NCBI GenBank assembly: GCA_937928545.1
Contig: CALGJQ010000019.1
Span: 1 to 64,000, forward strand
Direction: 5' to 3'
DNA length: 64,000 nucleotides
Origin: an uncultured Verrucomicrobiales bacterium
GTDB lineage: Bacteria; Verrucomicrobiota; Verrucomicrobiia; Verrucomicrobiales; Akkermansiaceae
Of this stretch, positions 36,383-45,420 are shown in pieces. Both the position numbers and the translations under genes were made by a program. Below the pieces are notes generated by a model that had not been told where the DNA came from, made no database searches, and saw nothing but the letters and a program-made list of their open reading frames with translations. Each line of letters opens with the position of its first letter. Within the stretch, counting starts at the first letter, position 1.

Positions 36383-37696
36383 CTAAGCGAGAATCTCAGT
36401 GATCGGCTTGCCGGTCTTTCCGCCCATTTTAAAGGGGCGTTTGTTGGGGGAGTAGAGGACTTGCTCGTGGGAGAGGCCCATGGCGGTGGCGATGGTGGCG
36501 TTGAAGTCGGCGGCGGAGGTTTTCTCGCTGATGACGTTCGAGGCGGTTTTATCGGTTTCTCCGTAGACGGTTCCTCCTTTGATGCCGGCTCCGGCGAGGG
36601 CGAAGGAGAAGGCTTTGGGGAAGTGGTTCCTGCCAGAGTCGTTGTCGATCTTTGGGGTCCGGCCAAATTCGGTGGCGATGACGACGAGGGTGCTTTCGAG
36701 AAGTCCGCGTTGTTCGAGGTCGGTGAGAAGGGCGGCGTAGGCTTGGTCGAGGACGGGGAGCATTTCGTCGGCCTTGGTGAAGGCGTCGGAGTGCCAGTCG
36801 AAGCCGCCGTATTGGACTTCCACGAAGCGGACGCCGTGCTCGACGAGGCGGCGAGCGAGGAGGACGCCTTTGGAGAATTTTTCAGTTCCGTATGCGGCGC
36901 GGGTATCGGGGGATTCTTTGGAGAGGTCGAAGGCTTCGAGGTCCTTTGACTTCATGAGGCTGACGGCGGAGTTGAACATCTCGTCGTAGGCGCGGACGCC
37001 GCGTTGGCCTTTTCCGAATTTGGTGGAGAAGCCTTGGTCGAGCTTTGCGCGGAGGGCGATTTGGCGGTTAAAGTCCGCTTCGGAAAGATTATTGCGGCGC
37101 TTGGAGTTTTGGAGGCCCTTTTCGGCATCGCCGATGGGGAGGGGGGCGACTTTGGGTTCGAAGAATCCGGCTCCGGGATGGTTGTTGCCAGAGTGGACGG
37201 TGACGAAGGGTGGGAGGGTTCCTTTGAGGCGAGCGGGCTCGAGTTTGTTGGCCCATGATCCTAGAGAGGGATGGGTGATGGAGGCTCGCTCGGTGTAGGA
37301 AGTGTGGATGTGGTAGTTGCCCTGTGCGTGTGCTCCTTGGGTGGAGTTCATGGAGCGAACGAGGGCCATTTTGTCGGCGTGTTTCGCAGTTTTTGCGAGG
37401 TGTTGGCCGAGTTGGATTCCGTCGACATTGGTGGAGATGGCCTTGATGGGTCCGCGATACTCGGAGGGGGCATCGGGCTTGGGGTCGAAGGTGTCGATGT
37501 GGGTCATGCCACCGGCCATGTAGAGGTAGATGACGTTTTTGGCTTTCCCTTTTGCCTGAGCGATTGCTTCGGCGGCTTCTGCTGAGGAGAACCAGGATGC
37601 GGATGCTCCTCCCAAGGTGACGCCGAAGGCGGTGCGGGCGGTGTTGGAAAGGAAGTCGCGGCGGGAAGATTCGTCGAGTTGGTTAAAAGGGTTCAT
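36383..37696 (-). CDS. DUF1501 protein with Tat-type signal
   Basis: 437 residues starting with a twin-arginine-like signal (SSRRDFL followed by a hydrophobic stretch). DUF1501 features are visible: KNVIYLYMAGGMTHIDTFDPKP, GGFDWHSDAF, VVIATEFGRTPK and GRNHFPKAFSF. The fold is related to the alkaline phosphatase/sulfatase superfamily, but the reaction is unknown. Its start overlaps the stop of the upstream DUF1549 gene by 4 bases; this pairing is very common in Planctomycetes and Verrucomicrobia and is linked by context to polysaccharide use. Inference only for substrate. Confidence 0.93.
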   Translation of the reverse strand: MNPFNQLDESSRRDFLSNTARTAFGVTLGGASASWFSSAEAAEAIAQAKGKAKNVIYLYMAGGMTHIDTFDPKPDAPSEYRGPIKAISTNVDGIQLGQHLAKTAKHADKMALVRSMNSTQGAHAQGNYHIHTSYTERASITHPSLGSWANKLEPARLKGTLPPFVTVHSGNNHPGAGFFEPKVAPLPIGDAEKGLQNSKRRNNLSEADFNRQIALRAKLDQGFSTKFGKGQRGVRAYDEMFNSAVSLMKSKDLEAFDLSKESPDTRAAYGTEKFSKGVLLARRLVEHGVRFVEVQYGGFDWHSDAFTKADEMLPVLDQAYAALLTDLEQRGLLESTLVVIATEFGRTPKIDNDSGRNHFPKAFSFALAGAGIKGGTVYGETDKTASNVISEKTSAADFNATIATAMGLSHEQVLYSPNKRPFKMGGKTGKPITEILA

Positions 37697-39735
37697 TGGA
37701 CAAAGAGGAAGCGGTTAGAGGTGAGGATGGCGCGAGCGAGGGTCGCGGTGGATTCGAGGGTTTTGGTTTCAGGGAGGAAGGCTTCTTTTTCAGCTTCGGT
37801 GGGGAGGGCTGAGTAGAGGCTGAGGAAGAGGAGATCGAGTCGTTCTTTGGGGGATTTGGTGTTTTTCAGGTTCTGGGCAAAGGAGTTCCTTCGATTGGTG
37901 AGGAGGCTTGTTTCGATGCCATTGAGAAGGCGCAGGGTCTGGGGGACGGTGGCCTGAGTGTGGGCAGAAGAGGGTGCTTCGGCATCGGAGCCCCCAAATT
38001 CGGCGATGAAAGTTCCTCCTCGCTGAGGGGCGGGGAGTTCTGAAGCGCGCATGCGCATTTCTGGGTGATCGGGGCGTCCGCTAGGAGCGCGGCGGCTGAT
38101 GGCCGCTTTCGCCTTCATTACAATTTCGCTTTGGTTGGCGTTTCCTTTTCTGCGGTATTTTTTACCACCACCTTTTTGGAGTTCGCGGAGTTCGAGACCA
38201 ATGCTTTTTACGCTGGCCAAGTCGCCACTTTCTTTTGCCGAGCGGAGCTTAGTGCGAAGGAGCGAGACTTGCTTTTGCATGGAGCGGCGTTGGCTCTCGG
38301 CGTTGTCGATGGCTTCGTCGATTTCCTTGAGTTCCTTGGCGTCTGTTTTCATGAGGAATTTGAAGGAGGTGACGTATTTTTCCCAGGCTTCTTCGAAGGA
38401 TCCATTGGTGTTTGAGTCAACATTTCCGGAGGCGAGGGTGACGAAGGAATCTCGGATTTCCTCGGCATTGAGTCGGCGTAGGACGGGGCCTTGGAAGTGG
38501 AAGGAGAATCCTTGGGCTGGTTCCTCGGTGGTGACTTCTCTTTGGAAAAGCTGGGTGTGGTAGAGGATGCGGAGGAATTGCTTGATGTCGTAGTCAGTGG
38601 CGAGCATCGCTTTTTCGAGGTAGGTGACGAGTTCTGGATAGTGGGGTTTTGCTGAGTTGCTGAGGTCGTCAGGATCTGCGATGAGGCCGTATCCGAAGGC
38701 GTATTTCCAGAGGCGGTTGCTGATGGTTTTGGTGAAGTAGGGATTCTTAGGAGAGCTGATCCAGTTGGCGAAGTAGTCGCGGCGTTTTTCGGGTGAGACG
38801 TCTTTGGCTTCGAGGCCGAAGAGGAAACCGGGCTTGACGACGTCCCCAGCTTCTCCGTCTTCGTAGGCGTAGTTGGCGGGGAGCTTGAGTTCTTTGTTCG
38901 GAAGATCTGAGATGGCGCTGCGGCCGTGGTAGCGGAAGACGGAGGCGAGGTCGCGAGCTTGGGCCATTTTTACTTTTCCTTCTTTGCCGAGTGCTTTGCG
39001 TTCCTTTTTCGATATTTTGCCAATTCTTTTTCCTCCACCGCGCATGGTGGGTGCGCCGACGGCTTCGCGGATTTTCTCGCGAGCGCCGTCGAAGCGGTAT
39101 TCGGTTCCTCCAAGGAAGGCGGCGAGTTGGTAGTATTCCATTTGGGTGGTGTCATCGAAGGGGTGATCGTGACATTGGGCGCAGCCGATTTGTTGGCCGA
39201 GGAAGACTTGGACGGTGTTGCTGACGTTATCGAGGAGCATGCCACGATCGCGGAGGTAGTATCCGACGGCGGGGTTCTCGGCGACGTGTCCATCGGCAGA
39301 GAGCATGGTTTTGACCATTTTGTCGTAGGGCATGTTTTGCTCGACGGCCTTTTTTAGCCAAACGTGCCAGCCGAGGCCGTGATGGTCTTCGCGGGTTTTG
39401 AGGCGGAGGAGGTCAGTCCAGAAGTTGAAGAGGCGGGAGTCGAAGCCGGGGGAGTCGATGAGGGTATCGACCAGTTTGGTACGTTTGTGGTCTCCTGAAT
39501 CTTCGAGAAAGCCGCGGGCCTCGGTATGAGTGGGGAGGCGACCGATGATGTTGAGGTAGCTGCGGCGGAGGAAGGTGGCGTCGTCAATGATGGCATTTGG
39601 TTTGATGCCTTGGGCCTGTTGCCCTTCGATGAGGACGGCGTCGAGTTCACGAGCGGTGTTAAGGACGATGTCTAGCGGGAGGGGTTTGGCGAAAACCGCA
39701 GGAACGGCGATGAGGAATGTGAGGAGAGATTTCAT
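37693..39735 (-). CDS. DUF1549/DUF1553 exported protein
   Basis: 680 residues with a signal peptide (cleavage near VFAKP). The DUF1549 part has DDATFLRRSYLNIIGRLPT and the conserved GCAQCHDHPFDD site near residue 186, which looks like a haem-binding CxxCH. The DUF1553 part follows (FANWISSPKNPYF, NRLWKYAFGYGL, LRRLNAEEIRDSF). A Lys/Arg/Gln-rich insertion with coiled-coil character interrupts it at about 450-560. It is translationally coupled to the DUF1501 gene downstream. Neither domain has a proven activity. Confidence 0.93.
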   Translation of the reverse strand: MKSLLTFLIAVPAVFAKPLPLDIVLNTARELDAVLIEGQQAQGIKPNAIIDDATFLRRSYLNIIGRLPTHTEARGFLEDSGDHKRTKLVDTLIDSPGFDSRLFNFWTDLLRLKTREDHHGLGWHVWLKKAVEQNMPYDKMVKTMLSADGHVAENPAVGYYLRDRGMLLDNVSNTVQVFLGQQIGCAQCHDHPFDDTTQMEYYQLAAFLGGTEYRFDGAREKIREAVGAPTMRGGGKRIGKISKKERKALGKEGKVKMAQARDLASVFRYHGRSAISDLPNKELKLPANYAYEDGEAGDVVKPGFLFGLEAKDVSPEKRRDYFANWISSPKNPYFTKTISNRLWKYAFGYGLIADPDDLSNSAKPHYPELVTYLEKAMLATDYDIKQFLRILYHTQLFQREVTTEEPAQGFSFHFQGPVLRRLNAEEIRDSFVTLASGNVDSNTNGSFEEAWEKYVTSFKFLMKTDAKELKEIDEAIDNAESQRRSMQKQVSLLRTKLRSAKESGDLASVKSIGLELRELQKGGGKKYRRKGNANQSEIVMKAKAAISRRAPSGRPDHPEMRMRASELPAPQRGGTFIAEFGGSDAEAPSSAHTQATVPQTLRLLNGIETSLLTNRRNSFAQNLKNTKSPKERLDLLFLSLYSALPTEAEKEAFLPETKTLESTATLARAILTSNRFLFVQ

Positions 39736-39746
39736 GGGGGCGTGAT

Positions 39747-40163
39747 TTAGAAGAGAAGGGCGACGATTTCGGAGTCGGAGAGGAGCGAGGGGTCCTCAGC
39801 TGCGTTGGAGAGGAGTTCGCTGGCGATGGCGTCCTCGAGTTCATTCCAATCCTCGGTGGGAGTTGCGGTGTTGGTGACTTCCTTTCCCGATGGGGAAATG
39901 GGGTCGGAGGGGAGCGATATGAAAATTGCGATGGCAGCGATGGCGGCACCTGCGGTTCCGAGAAGAGGCTTTGGAGCGAGGAGTTTTTTCCACCATGAGA
40001 TTTTGGTGGGATTTTCCTCTAAACGAACGCGGCGAAGGGTGTCTTGGACGAATCGGGGTGAGGCTTCACTGGGTGAGGCGTCTGCGAGGAGGTTCCAGAG
40101 GGCGTCGTTTTCGATCTCGGCGTCGTGGTCTGGAAGGTTTTGGTGAGGAGGGGTGGGCTTCAT
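39747..40163 (-). CDS. Single-helix membrane protein heading the DUF1549/DUF1501 operon
   Basis: 138 residues, not recognised by family. An N-terminal cytoplasmic region (DALWNLLADASPSEASPRFV) resembles the start of anti-sigma-like proteins found in such operons; one membrane helix (GTAGAAIAAIAIFISL) and an acidic periplasmic tail with LLSDSEIVALLF follow. In related clusters an ECF sigma factor gene normally precedes a protein of this kind, but none is present here. It is 11 bases upstream of the DUF1549 gene. Confidence 0.75.
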   Translation of the reverse strand: MKPTPPHQNLPDHDAEIENDALWNLLADASPSEASPRFVQDTLRRVRLEENPTKISWWKKLLAPKPLLGTAGAAIAAIAIFISLPSDPISPSGKEVTNTATPTEDWNELEDAIASELLSNAAEDPSLLSDSEIVALLF

Positions 40164-40317
40164 GGCTTTTTCCGTTCAGGGGAGGAAACCATGAGGGAGG
40201 GGAGAAGTTGCGAAAAAAGATGAATGGGAGATGAATGGGGGAGTTTTTTTTGGTTTTGGGTCAGCGGTCAATAGGCGTTGGTTTCTCCGATTTGGGCAGT
40301 TCGAGGGTGAGTGCGCA

Positions 40318-40353
40318 AAAAAAAGGTGATCCGTTTCCGAATCACCTTTTTGA
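40318..40353 (-). terminator. Terminator after the FG-GAP gene
   Basis: On the minus strand AAAAAGGTGATTCG pairs with CGGATCACCTTTTT around a short loop, followed by a T run. Confidence 0.85.
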
Positions 40354-40369
40354 TTTTGAGAGAGATTGC

Positions 40370-41710
40370 TTACTTGCTCGTTTTTGCTGAGTTGGAGCGA
40401 AAGAGCCAGACGGAATTGCCATCGTCAAGTTGTGACATGAATTTCGCGACTTGAGGATACAGCTCCTCTGCGCGACGCTCTAGTTTTTGATACTCTTCAG
40501 TAGCCATCGCTTTGTCGTATTCTTCATCAGACAAGGAGTCTGGGGTTAGCTTACTTAGTTTTTTGTGGAGCTCTGCGAGTTCTTTAATTTTCCCTTCTTC
40601 CTCAGCGCTAGAGGGTTTTTCGGGTGATGGGGTCTGCCAAGATGAGGTCCCGCTGACGAGGAGATCGAGATTATTGTCGTGATCGTAATCACAGACATGA
40701 ACATAGCAGGCCGAGTTTGGGCCAATTTTGCTACTGTCTCCAATTTTGACGGGGGTGTCTTTTTTTTGAGTAATCAGAGCCTGTGCGGGGGCGAGTTGAA
40801 ATTCGCCTGTTTCGGTCTGATTGCGGAACCAATAAACACCACCATTTGTGCATCCAACGATTACGTCTAGATGGCTATCACCATCCCAATCTACGATGGT
40901 TGGGGACTGAATGCCTTCACCCATTCTTACAACTGAGTCACTACCAATTACTTTGATGGGTTCATTTTCAGTCGAAAAGATGGGGTTGCTCGGAGAGCCT
41001 TCATTACGACGGAGGTGGAGTTCTCCGTAGATCAGTCCGCCCATAAGGAGGTCTAAGTCTCCGTCTCGGTCCCAATCCACGGCAACGGCGGAAGCGATGA
41101 TGTCTAAGTTTTCATCGGGGGATTCTGGCAATCCGATTTTGGTGTTCGATTTGTCGGTTATGGGTGTGGCCTCTGAAAAACCGTCTTTCGTTCCAAGTAT
41201 CCACCAGGCGTAACCATAGTAAGTTCCGGTGATGATGTCTTTGAAGCCATCGTCGTTGATATCCACAAACTGTGGATACATGCCCGCCGCTCAACAGTTA
41301 TCAAGTTTGATGCGCTTCCCTGATGAGGTTTTTAGGAATTCAGGATTTCCCCAATTTGGTTTTGCTTGGTCCTTATTGGTATTTTCGAACTTCGTGAAAT
41401 AGCCTTTGATTGTGCCAACTATGAGTTCTTGGTCTCCGTCTCCATCGATATCGAGCACTGCTGATGCGGGATATCCGAGTGGTTGACCATCGCCATTAAC
41501 GGCATCGGAGAAAGATAGTAAAATTTCCGGAGGGGCAAAGCCATGGTGTCCGGGGGTTTCCGATGTTCCCTTTTCGGGCGCTGAGATTTCCTGGGCGGGT
41601 TTGAGTGGGGCGGCATCTTGAGCCAATAAAGTCGGAGCGGTGAGTGAGACAGCAAGAGAGGCTGACACAGACCGAATGAGGTTTATTTTGTTCGTTTGTT
41701 TATAGGACAT
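40370..41710 (-). CDS. Exported FG-GAP/VCBS beta-propeller protein with an in-frame UGA (possible selenoprotein)
   Basis: One 447-codon frame interrupted by a single TGA at 41291-41293. The first part has a signal peptide (cleavage near LLAQD) and an FG-GAP repeat (DIDGDGDQELIVGT); the second has four more (DINDDGFKDIITGT, DWDRDGDLDLLMGG, DWDGDSHLDVIVG, DYDHDNNLDLLVSG) and a helical tail. The peptide across the stop is KLDNC-stop-AAGMYPQFVDI. Starting 12 bases after the UGA is a perfect 8-bp hairpin (41260-41278) with a GUU loop, at the spacing of bacterial SECIS elements. No other damage is seen. Either UGA encodes selenocysteine or this is a recent nonsense mutation; without selABC evidence I cannot decide. 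Confidence 0.7.
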
Positions 41711-41719
41711 TGAGTTGTT

Positions 41720-44563
41720 TTAGGTCGTGTGGATGCGGTGCATTTGAGGGTTGATGGCTTGTTCCATGGCTTCGCTTGGGTGGGGGAGGCCGAGGAAGGT
41801 GGAGATGTTTTGGAGGAGGGGAGCGGGGGTGTGGACGAGGTCTTCGAATGGGATGGAGATGGCGGGGATGTTTTGGTCGTGGAGCCAGGTTTTGGCGGCT
41901 TCGACTTGTTGGTGGTAGGCTTTTTCGATGTTGCCGGTGCCGGATTTTTTGCCGAGGCGGGTGAGCATAGTGCTTTGGCTTTGGAGGACGTCTTGGATGT
42001 TGCGTTCCATGAAGAGGACGCGGTATTTGAGTTCTTTGGGGAGTTTTGAGAGGAGGGGGGCGACGACTTTGAGGGAGTGGCCTTTGGCTTGGTGGAGCCA
42101 GGTGGTGTCGGTCTGGTTCATGAGGCCGGCGACTTGGTCGTGCTCGTAGTAGCCTTTTTGGTTGGATTCGTCAGGGGTGCGCTTGCCATCGGTGAAGGTG
42201 GGGAGGCCGGCGGCTTCGAGGATTTGCATCATGAGGGAGGTGCCGGAGCGTGGGAGGCCGGAGACGATGGTGATGATTTGGTCTTCGGGGGTGTTTTTGA
42301 GGGAGGAGGTGTCTGGGTTGAGGGTGGGGGTGTTTTGAGGGGATGCGCTCTGTGGTGAGGTGCTTTGGGTTGGGGTGGTGGTGCGTTTTTTGTGGAGGTC
42401 TTGGACTCCTTGGCGAGCGACTTTAGCTTGGTCTTTGTAGTAGATGGTTTTGCCGGGGTCGCGGTGGATGAGTTGGGCGATTTGGGCGAGTTTGCGGAAG
42501 GCGGCGCCAAAGAGGGGGGCCTGCTTGACGCAGATGAGGAAGGAGGCTTCGGCTTGGTCGAATTGGCCTTGGCGGTAGGAGGCGAGGCCGAGGATGTAGT
42601 GGGCCTTGGGTTGGAAGTAGAGGAGGCCGATGGAGGTGCGGGCGAGGGTGGCGGCCTCGGTGAATTTGCGCTCGGCGAGGGCGGTGCGGGCGAGGCCGAG
42701 GAGGGGGGCGGGGGACTCAGGGTCGATGGCGAGGGCGGCTTCGAAGGCCTCGCGGGATTTGTCCCACTGTCTGAGGCGTTGGTGGATTTGGCCGAGAAGA
42801 AGGAGGGAGTTTTGTCCGAGTTTGGGGCTGAGTTTTGGGTCGGTGAGTTTTTGGAGTGCTTCGGGGTATTTTTTTTCGGCGAAGTCGGCGTAGGCTTGGA
42901 GGTAGTTGAGAGCGGTGAAGTTGGGGTTGGCTTTTGTGAAGAGGCTTTGTTGTTGTTTGAGTTTCTGTTTTTTTTCTTTGAGGGGGAGTTTTTCGAATTC
43001 TTCTTTTTGTTTTTCGATTACTTCGGCTTGGTCGAGTCCGAGTTCTTTGATGGTGGCGCGAGCTTCGTTGGCGACTTCGGTGCGGCGCTCGATGATTTTG
43101 GTGACGGTTTCACGGATTTTGTCAGCGTGTCCGAGGGCTTTATAGGCGATGGAGAGCTGGAATCCGAAGCGGTGTTCGAGGGGCCATTCTTGGTAGAGCT
43201 TGTCGAGGAGTTCGGCGGCTTGGGTGTAGAGGCCTCCGTCGAGGTAGGCTTGGGCGAGGTTGTAGTCGAGTTCTCGGGTGGTTTTTTTGAGGGCGACGGA
43301 TTTGTCTTGGTCGGGTTGGTCGATGTAGCCGAGGGCGATGAGTTGATTGAGGGCGTCTTGTGAGTCTTGGGGGGAGATTTGGCGGTCGACTGGGTGCATG
43401 CCGTGATCACCGGGGACGATGTCCCAAGTGGGGATGGCGGCGATGGGGCCGGGCTTGTCTTGGTAGATGTTGGTGAGGACTTTGCCGTCCATGTCTTCTC
43501 CGACGGGGAGGTCGAAGAGGTGGAGGAGGGTGGGGCAGATGTCGAGGAGGTTGGCTCCGTAGAGGCGCTCGTCTTTTTTGAGGCCGGGTCCACTGGCGAC
43601 GAAGATGCCGAATTGGCGGTGCTCGGCAGCGGGGCCTGCGGGTTCGTCGGGGATGTTGGTGAGGCGGAGGTCGTCTGGGTGGAAGCCGTGGTCTGAGAGG
43701 AGAATGATGGTGGTGTCTTCTCCGGCAAGGTCCATGAGGGTGCCGAGCATCATGTCGTGGTAGCGGTAGCCAGCTTCGATGACGTAGTTGAAGATTCGAT
43801 AGTCTTCATCACTAATCGAGGGTTTTTGCGGGGGGTGAAATTTCATGAAGCCATGGCCGAAGTGGTCGATGGCGTCATAATAAACGGAGCAGAGGTCCCA
43901 TGGTTCGTTTTGCATGAGAGCGGTGGCGGCAGAGTGGATGGTGGTGCAATCTGCGATGATTTTGATGAGGGATTGGAGGCGGGGGTCGGTGGCGACTTTG
44001 TCGAGCTCTTCTTGGGTGAGGCCTTTGAGTCCGGGGAGGAAGTTGAGGAGGTCTTCTTGGGTGAGTTCGCTGGGGTGGAAGCGGAGTGGTTTGAGGTGAT
44101 CGGCGAGTCGTTTGGGGTGGATGGTGCCTTTATGGAGGGGCCAATTTTCGGGGTCGGCTTTGGGGGCGCGTTGGAAGTCGTTCGCGACCATGACTCCTTT
44201 TGAGAGGGGTTCGGCAGGGTTGGAAGGCCACCAGCCGACGGTGATGGTGTTTTTTTCCTCTTGGTTGAGGATGTTCCAGATGGCTTTGGTTTTGCGTGAG
44301 AGGTTGGTGACGGGCCGGATGTTGCCCGTGACGGGGTCTGGTTCGCTGAAGCCGTGGATGCCGTGTTTATACGGGCGCTTTCCGGTGGCGATGGAAGTCC
44401 AGAGCATGGGGGAAAGGACGGGCTGGAGGGTGGCGATGTTTCCCATGACTCCTTTTTCGATGAGGCGGGAGAGGGCGGGCATCTTCCCAGCGTCAAGGAG
44501 TGGGTTGATGGCTTTCCAGTCTGCGGCATCCCAGCCGATGAGGAGGACTTTTCGATTGTTCAT
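41720..44563 (-). CDS. Alkaline phosphatase-superfamily phosphodiesterase - TPR - sulfotransferase fusion
   Basis: 947 residues in three parts. Residues 1 to about 410: a nucleotide pyrophosphatase/phosphodiesterase fold with metal-site Asp12 (GWDAADW), a nucleophile-region LSPMLWTSIATGKRP, AIDHFGHGF, LLSDHGFHPD (about 290) and EHRQFGIF. About 430-700: TPR repeats (LAQAYLDGGLYTQAAELLDK, SREAFEAALAIDPESPAPLL). A Ser/Thr/Pro linker, then from about 760 a PAPS-dependent sulfotransferase with the 5'-phosphosulfate loop GLPRSGTSL and FMERNIQDVLQSQSTML. No signal peptide, so it acts in the cytoplasm. ATG 44563 directly opens the first domain. No Shine-Dalgarno sequence. It is followed 10 bases on by the FG-GAP gene. 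Confidence 0.88.
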   Translation of the reverse strand: MNNRKVLLIGWDAADWKAINPLLDAGKMPALSRLIEKGVMGNIATLQPVLSPMLWTSIATGKRPYKHGIHGFSEPDPVTGNIRPVTNLSRKTKAIWNILNQEEKNTITVGWWPSNPAEPLSKGVMVANDFQRAPKADPENWPLHKGTIHPKRLADHLKPLRFHPSELTQEDLLNFLPGLKGLTQEELDKVATDPRLQSLIKIIADCTTIHSAATALMQNEPWDLCSVYYDAIDHFGHGFMKFHPPQKPSISDEDYRIFNYVIEAGYRYHDMMLGTLMDLAGEDTTIILLSDHGFHPDDLRLTNIPDEPAGPAAEHRQFGIFVASGPGLKKDERLYGANLLDICPTLLHLFDLPVGEDMDGKVLTNIYQDKPGPIAAIPTWDIVPGDHGMHPVDRQISPQDSQDALNQLIALGYIDQPDQDKSVALKKTTRELDYNLAQAYLDGGLYTQAAELLDKLYQEWPLEHRFGFQLSIAYKALGHADKIRETVTKIIERRTEVANEARATIKELGLDQAEVIEKQKEEFEKLPLKEKKQKLKQQQSLFTKANPNFTALNYLQAYADFAEKKYPEALQKLTDPKLSPKLGQNSLLLLGQIHQRLRQWDKSREAFEAALAIDPESPAPLLGLARTALAERKFTEAATLARTSIGLLYFQPKAHYILGLASYRQGQFDQAEASFLICVKQAPLFGAAFRKLAQIAQLIHRDPGKTIYYKDQAKVARQGVQDLHKKRTTTPTQSTSPQSASPQNTPTLNPDTSSLKNTPEDQIITIVSGLPRSGTSLMMQILEAAGLPTFTDGKRTPDESNQKGYYEHDQVAGLMNQTDTTWLHQAKGHSLKVVAPLLSKLPKELKYRVLFMERNIQDVLQSQSTMLTRLGKKSGTGNIEKAYHQQVEAAKTWLHDQNIPAISIPFEDLVHTPAPLLQNISTFLGLPHPSEAMEQAINPQMHRIHTT

Positions 44564-44604
44564 GGCGTGGGGAGGAGGAGGTTTTTTCTTTGGCTGGAGG
44601 GGTT

Positions 44605-44650
44605 TAAAAAAGGAGCCCGCTTTCTTTGTTCGGCACAAAGAAGCGGGACT
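44605..44650 (-). terminator. Terminator after the first PEP-CTERM gene
   Basis: On the minus strand CCCGCTTCTTTGT pairs with ACAAAGAAAGCGGG (one bulge) and is followed by CTCCTTTTTT. Confidence 0.85.
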
Positions 44651-44697
44651 TGAGTTTGGAGAAAAGCGGTGAGGCTTTTCTCTCAGTTTATTTTTGA

Positions 44698-45294
44698 TTA
44701 GGCGGCGTTCTTACGACGGCGGCGAGCAGCGAGTCCGCCTGCGCCGAGTGCGAGGAGGCCAAGGCTGGAGGGTTCTGGGACGAGGGTCGCTTCGGGAAGA
44801 GGGTCGGCGAAAGGTCCGGTAGGAGCGGCTGGGTTCATTTCGTCAAAGATGAGACGAGTGAGAGTAATGCTGTGCTCGGTGATGGATGTGTTGGTAGCGG
44901 TGACGTCGAGGAAGCCACTGGTGGCTACACCACCGTTGATGCGGGAGTCGGTGAAGGTCACAGGAATGAGATCACTGATGGTTTGTGGAGTCGCTGCTGA
45001 TGCGTAGGCTGAGGGACCAGCCGCGTAGAAGAGATTAGAGGTTACGTAGTAGCTTGCGATGGCCACGGAACCCGCGATGTCCATGGAAACAACGTTCGTT
45101 CCCATATTGGTGGTGGCACCGAGATCATCAATGCCGTCACCGGTGACATCGCCATTGAAATCCATGGCGGTGGTGTTGGTGAGGATGTTTCCGGTGAGGG
45201 TGATTTGAACGGTGGCTGCGCTCGATGCAGCGGTGGTGGCTCCGATGAGAGCGCTTGTTTTACTGAGGTTCTTAATGAGTTGGTTTTCTTTCAT
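44698..45294 (-). CDS. PEP-CTERM protein
   Basis: 198 residues: a signal peptide, a small Thr/Ala-rich beta domain with DFNGDVTGDGIDDLG (a possible calcium loop), and a C-terminal VPEPSSLGLLALGAGG helix with an ARRRRK tail. The PEP-CTERM tag directs the protein to an exosortase for outward anchoring or release. ATG 45294 is chosen because it gives a proper signal peptide; the open frame continues 17 codons upstream. The upstream region is A/C-rich without a Shine-Dalgarno sequence. A terminator closes the gene. Confidence 0.88.
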   Translation of the reverse strand: MKENQLIKNLSKTSALIGATTAASSAATVQITLTGNILTNTTAMDFNGDVTGDGIDDLGATTNMGTNVVSMDIAGSVAIASYYVTSNLFYAAGPSAYASAATPQTISDLIPVTFTDSRINGGVATSGFLDVTATNTSITEHSITLTRLIFDEMNPAAPTGPFADPLPEATLVPEPSSLGLLALGAGGLAARRRRKNAA

Positions 45295-45420
45295 TTTAGT
45301 TGGTTTTGTGTTGTGGGGAAATTTGTGTTCGCAATTGATAATCACTCACACAGTAAGGGAGCACAGAGCCGAGCGGGGACGGAGCTTTCTTTCGTCACTT
45401 TTTTTTCGAAAAAGGTATTT

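Noticed and set aside
33834..41710. UGA reassigned to tryptophan in this genome
   Set aside because: TGG is used for Trp throughout, and TGA acts as a normal stop in other genes, for example rho and the 191-residue gene before hinT.
42365..43363. 332-codon Gly/Val/Phe-rich open frame on the plus strand
   Set aside because: It is antisense to the phosphodiesterase-TPR-sulfotransferase gene and has low-complexity composition without domains.
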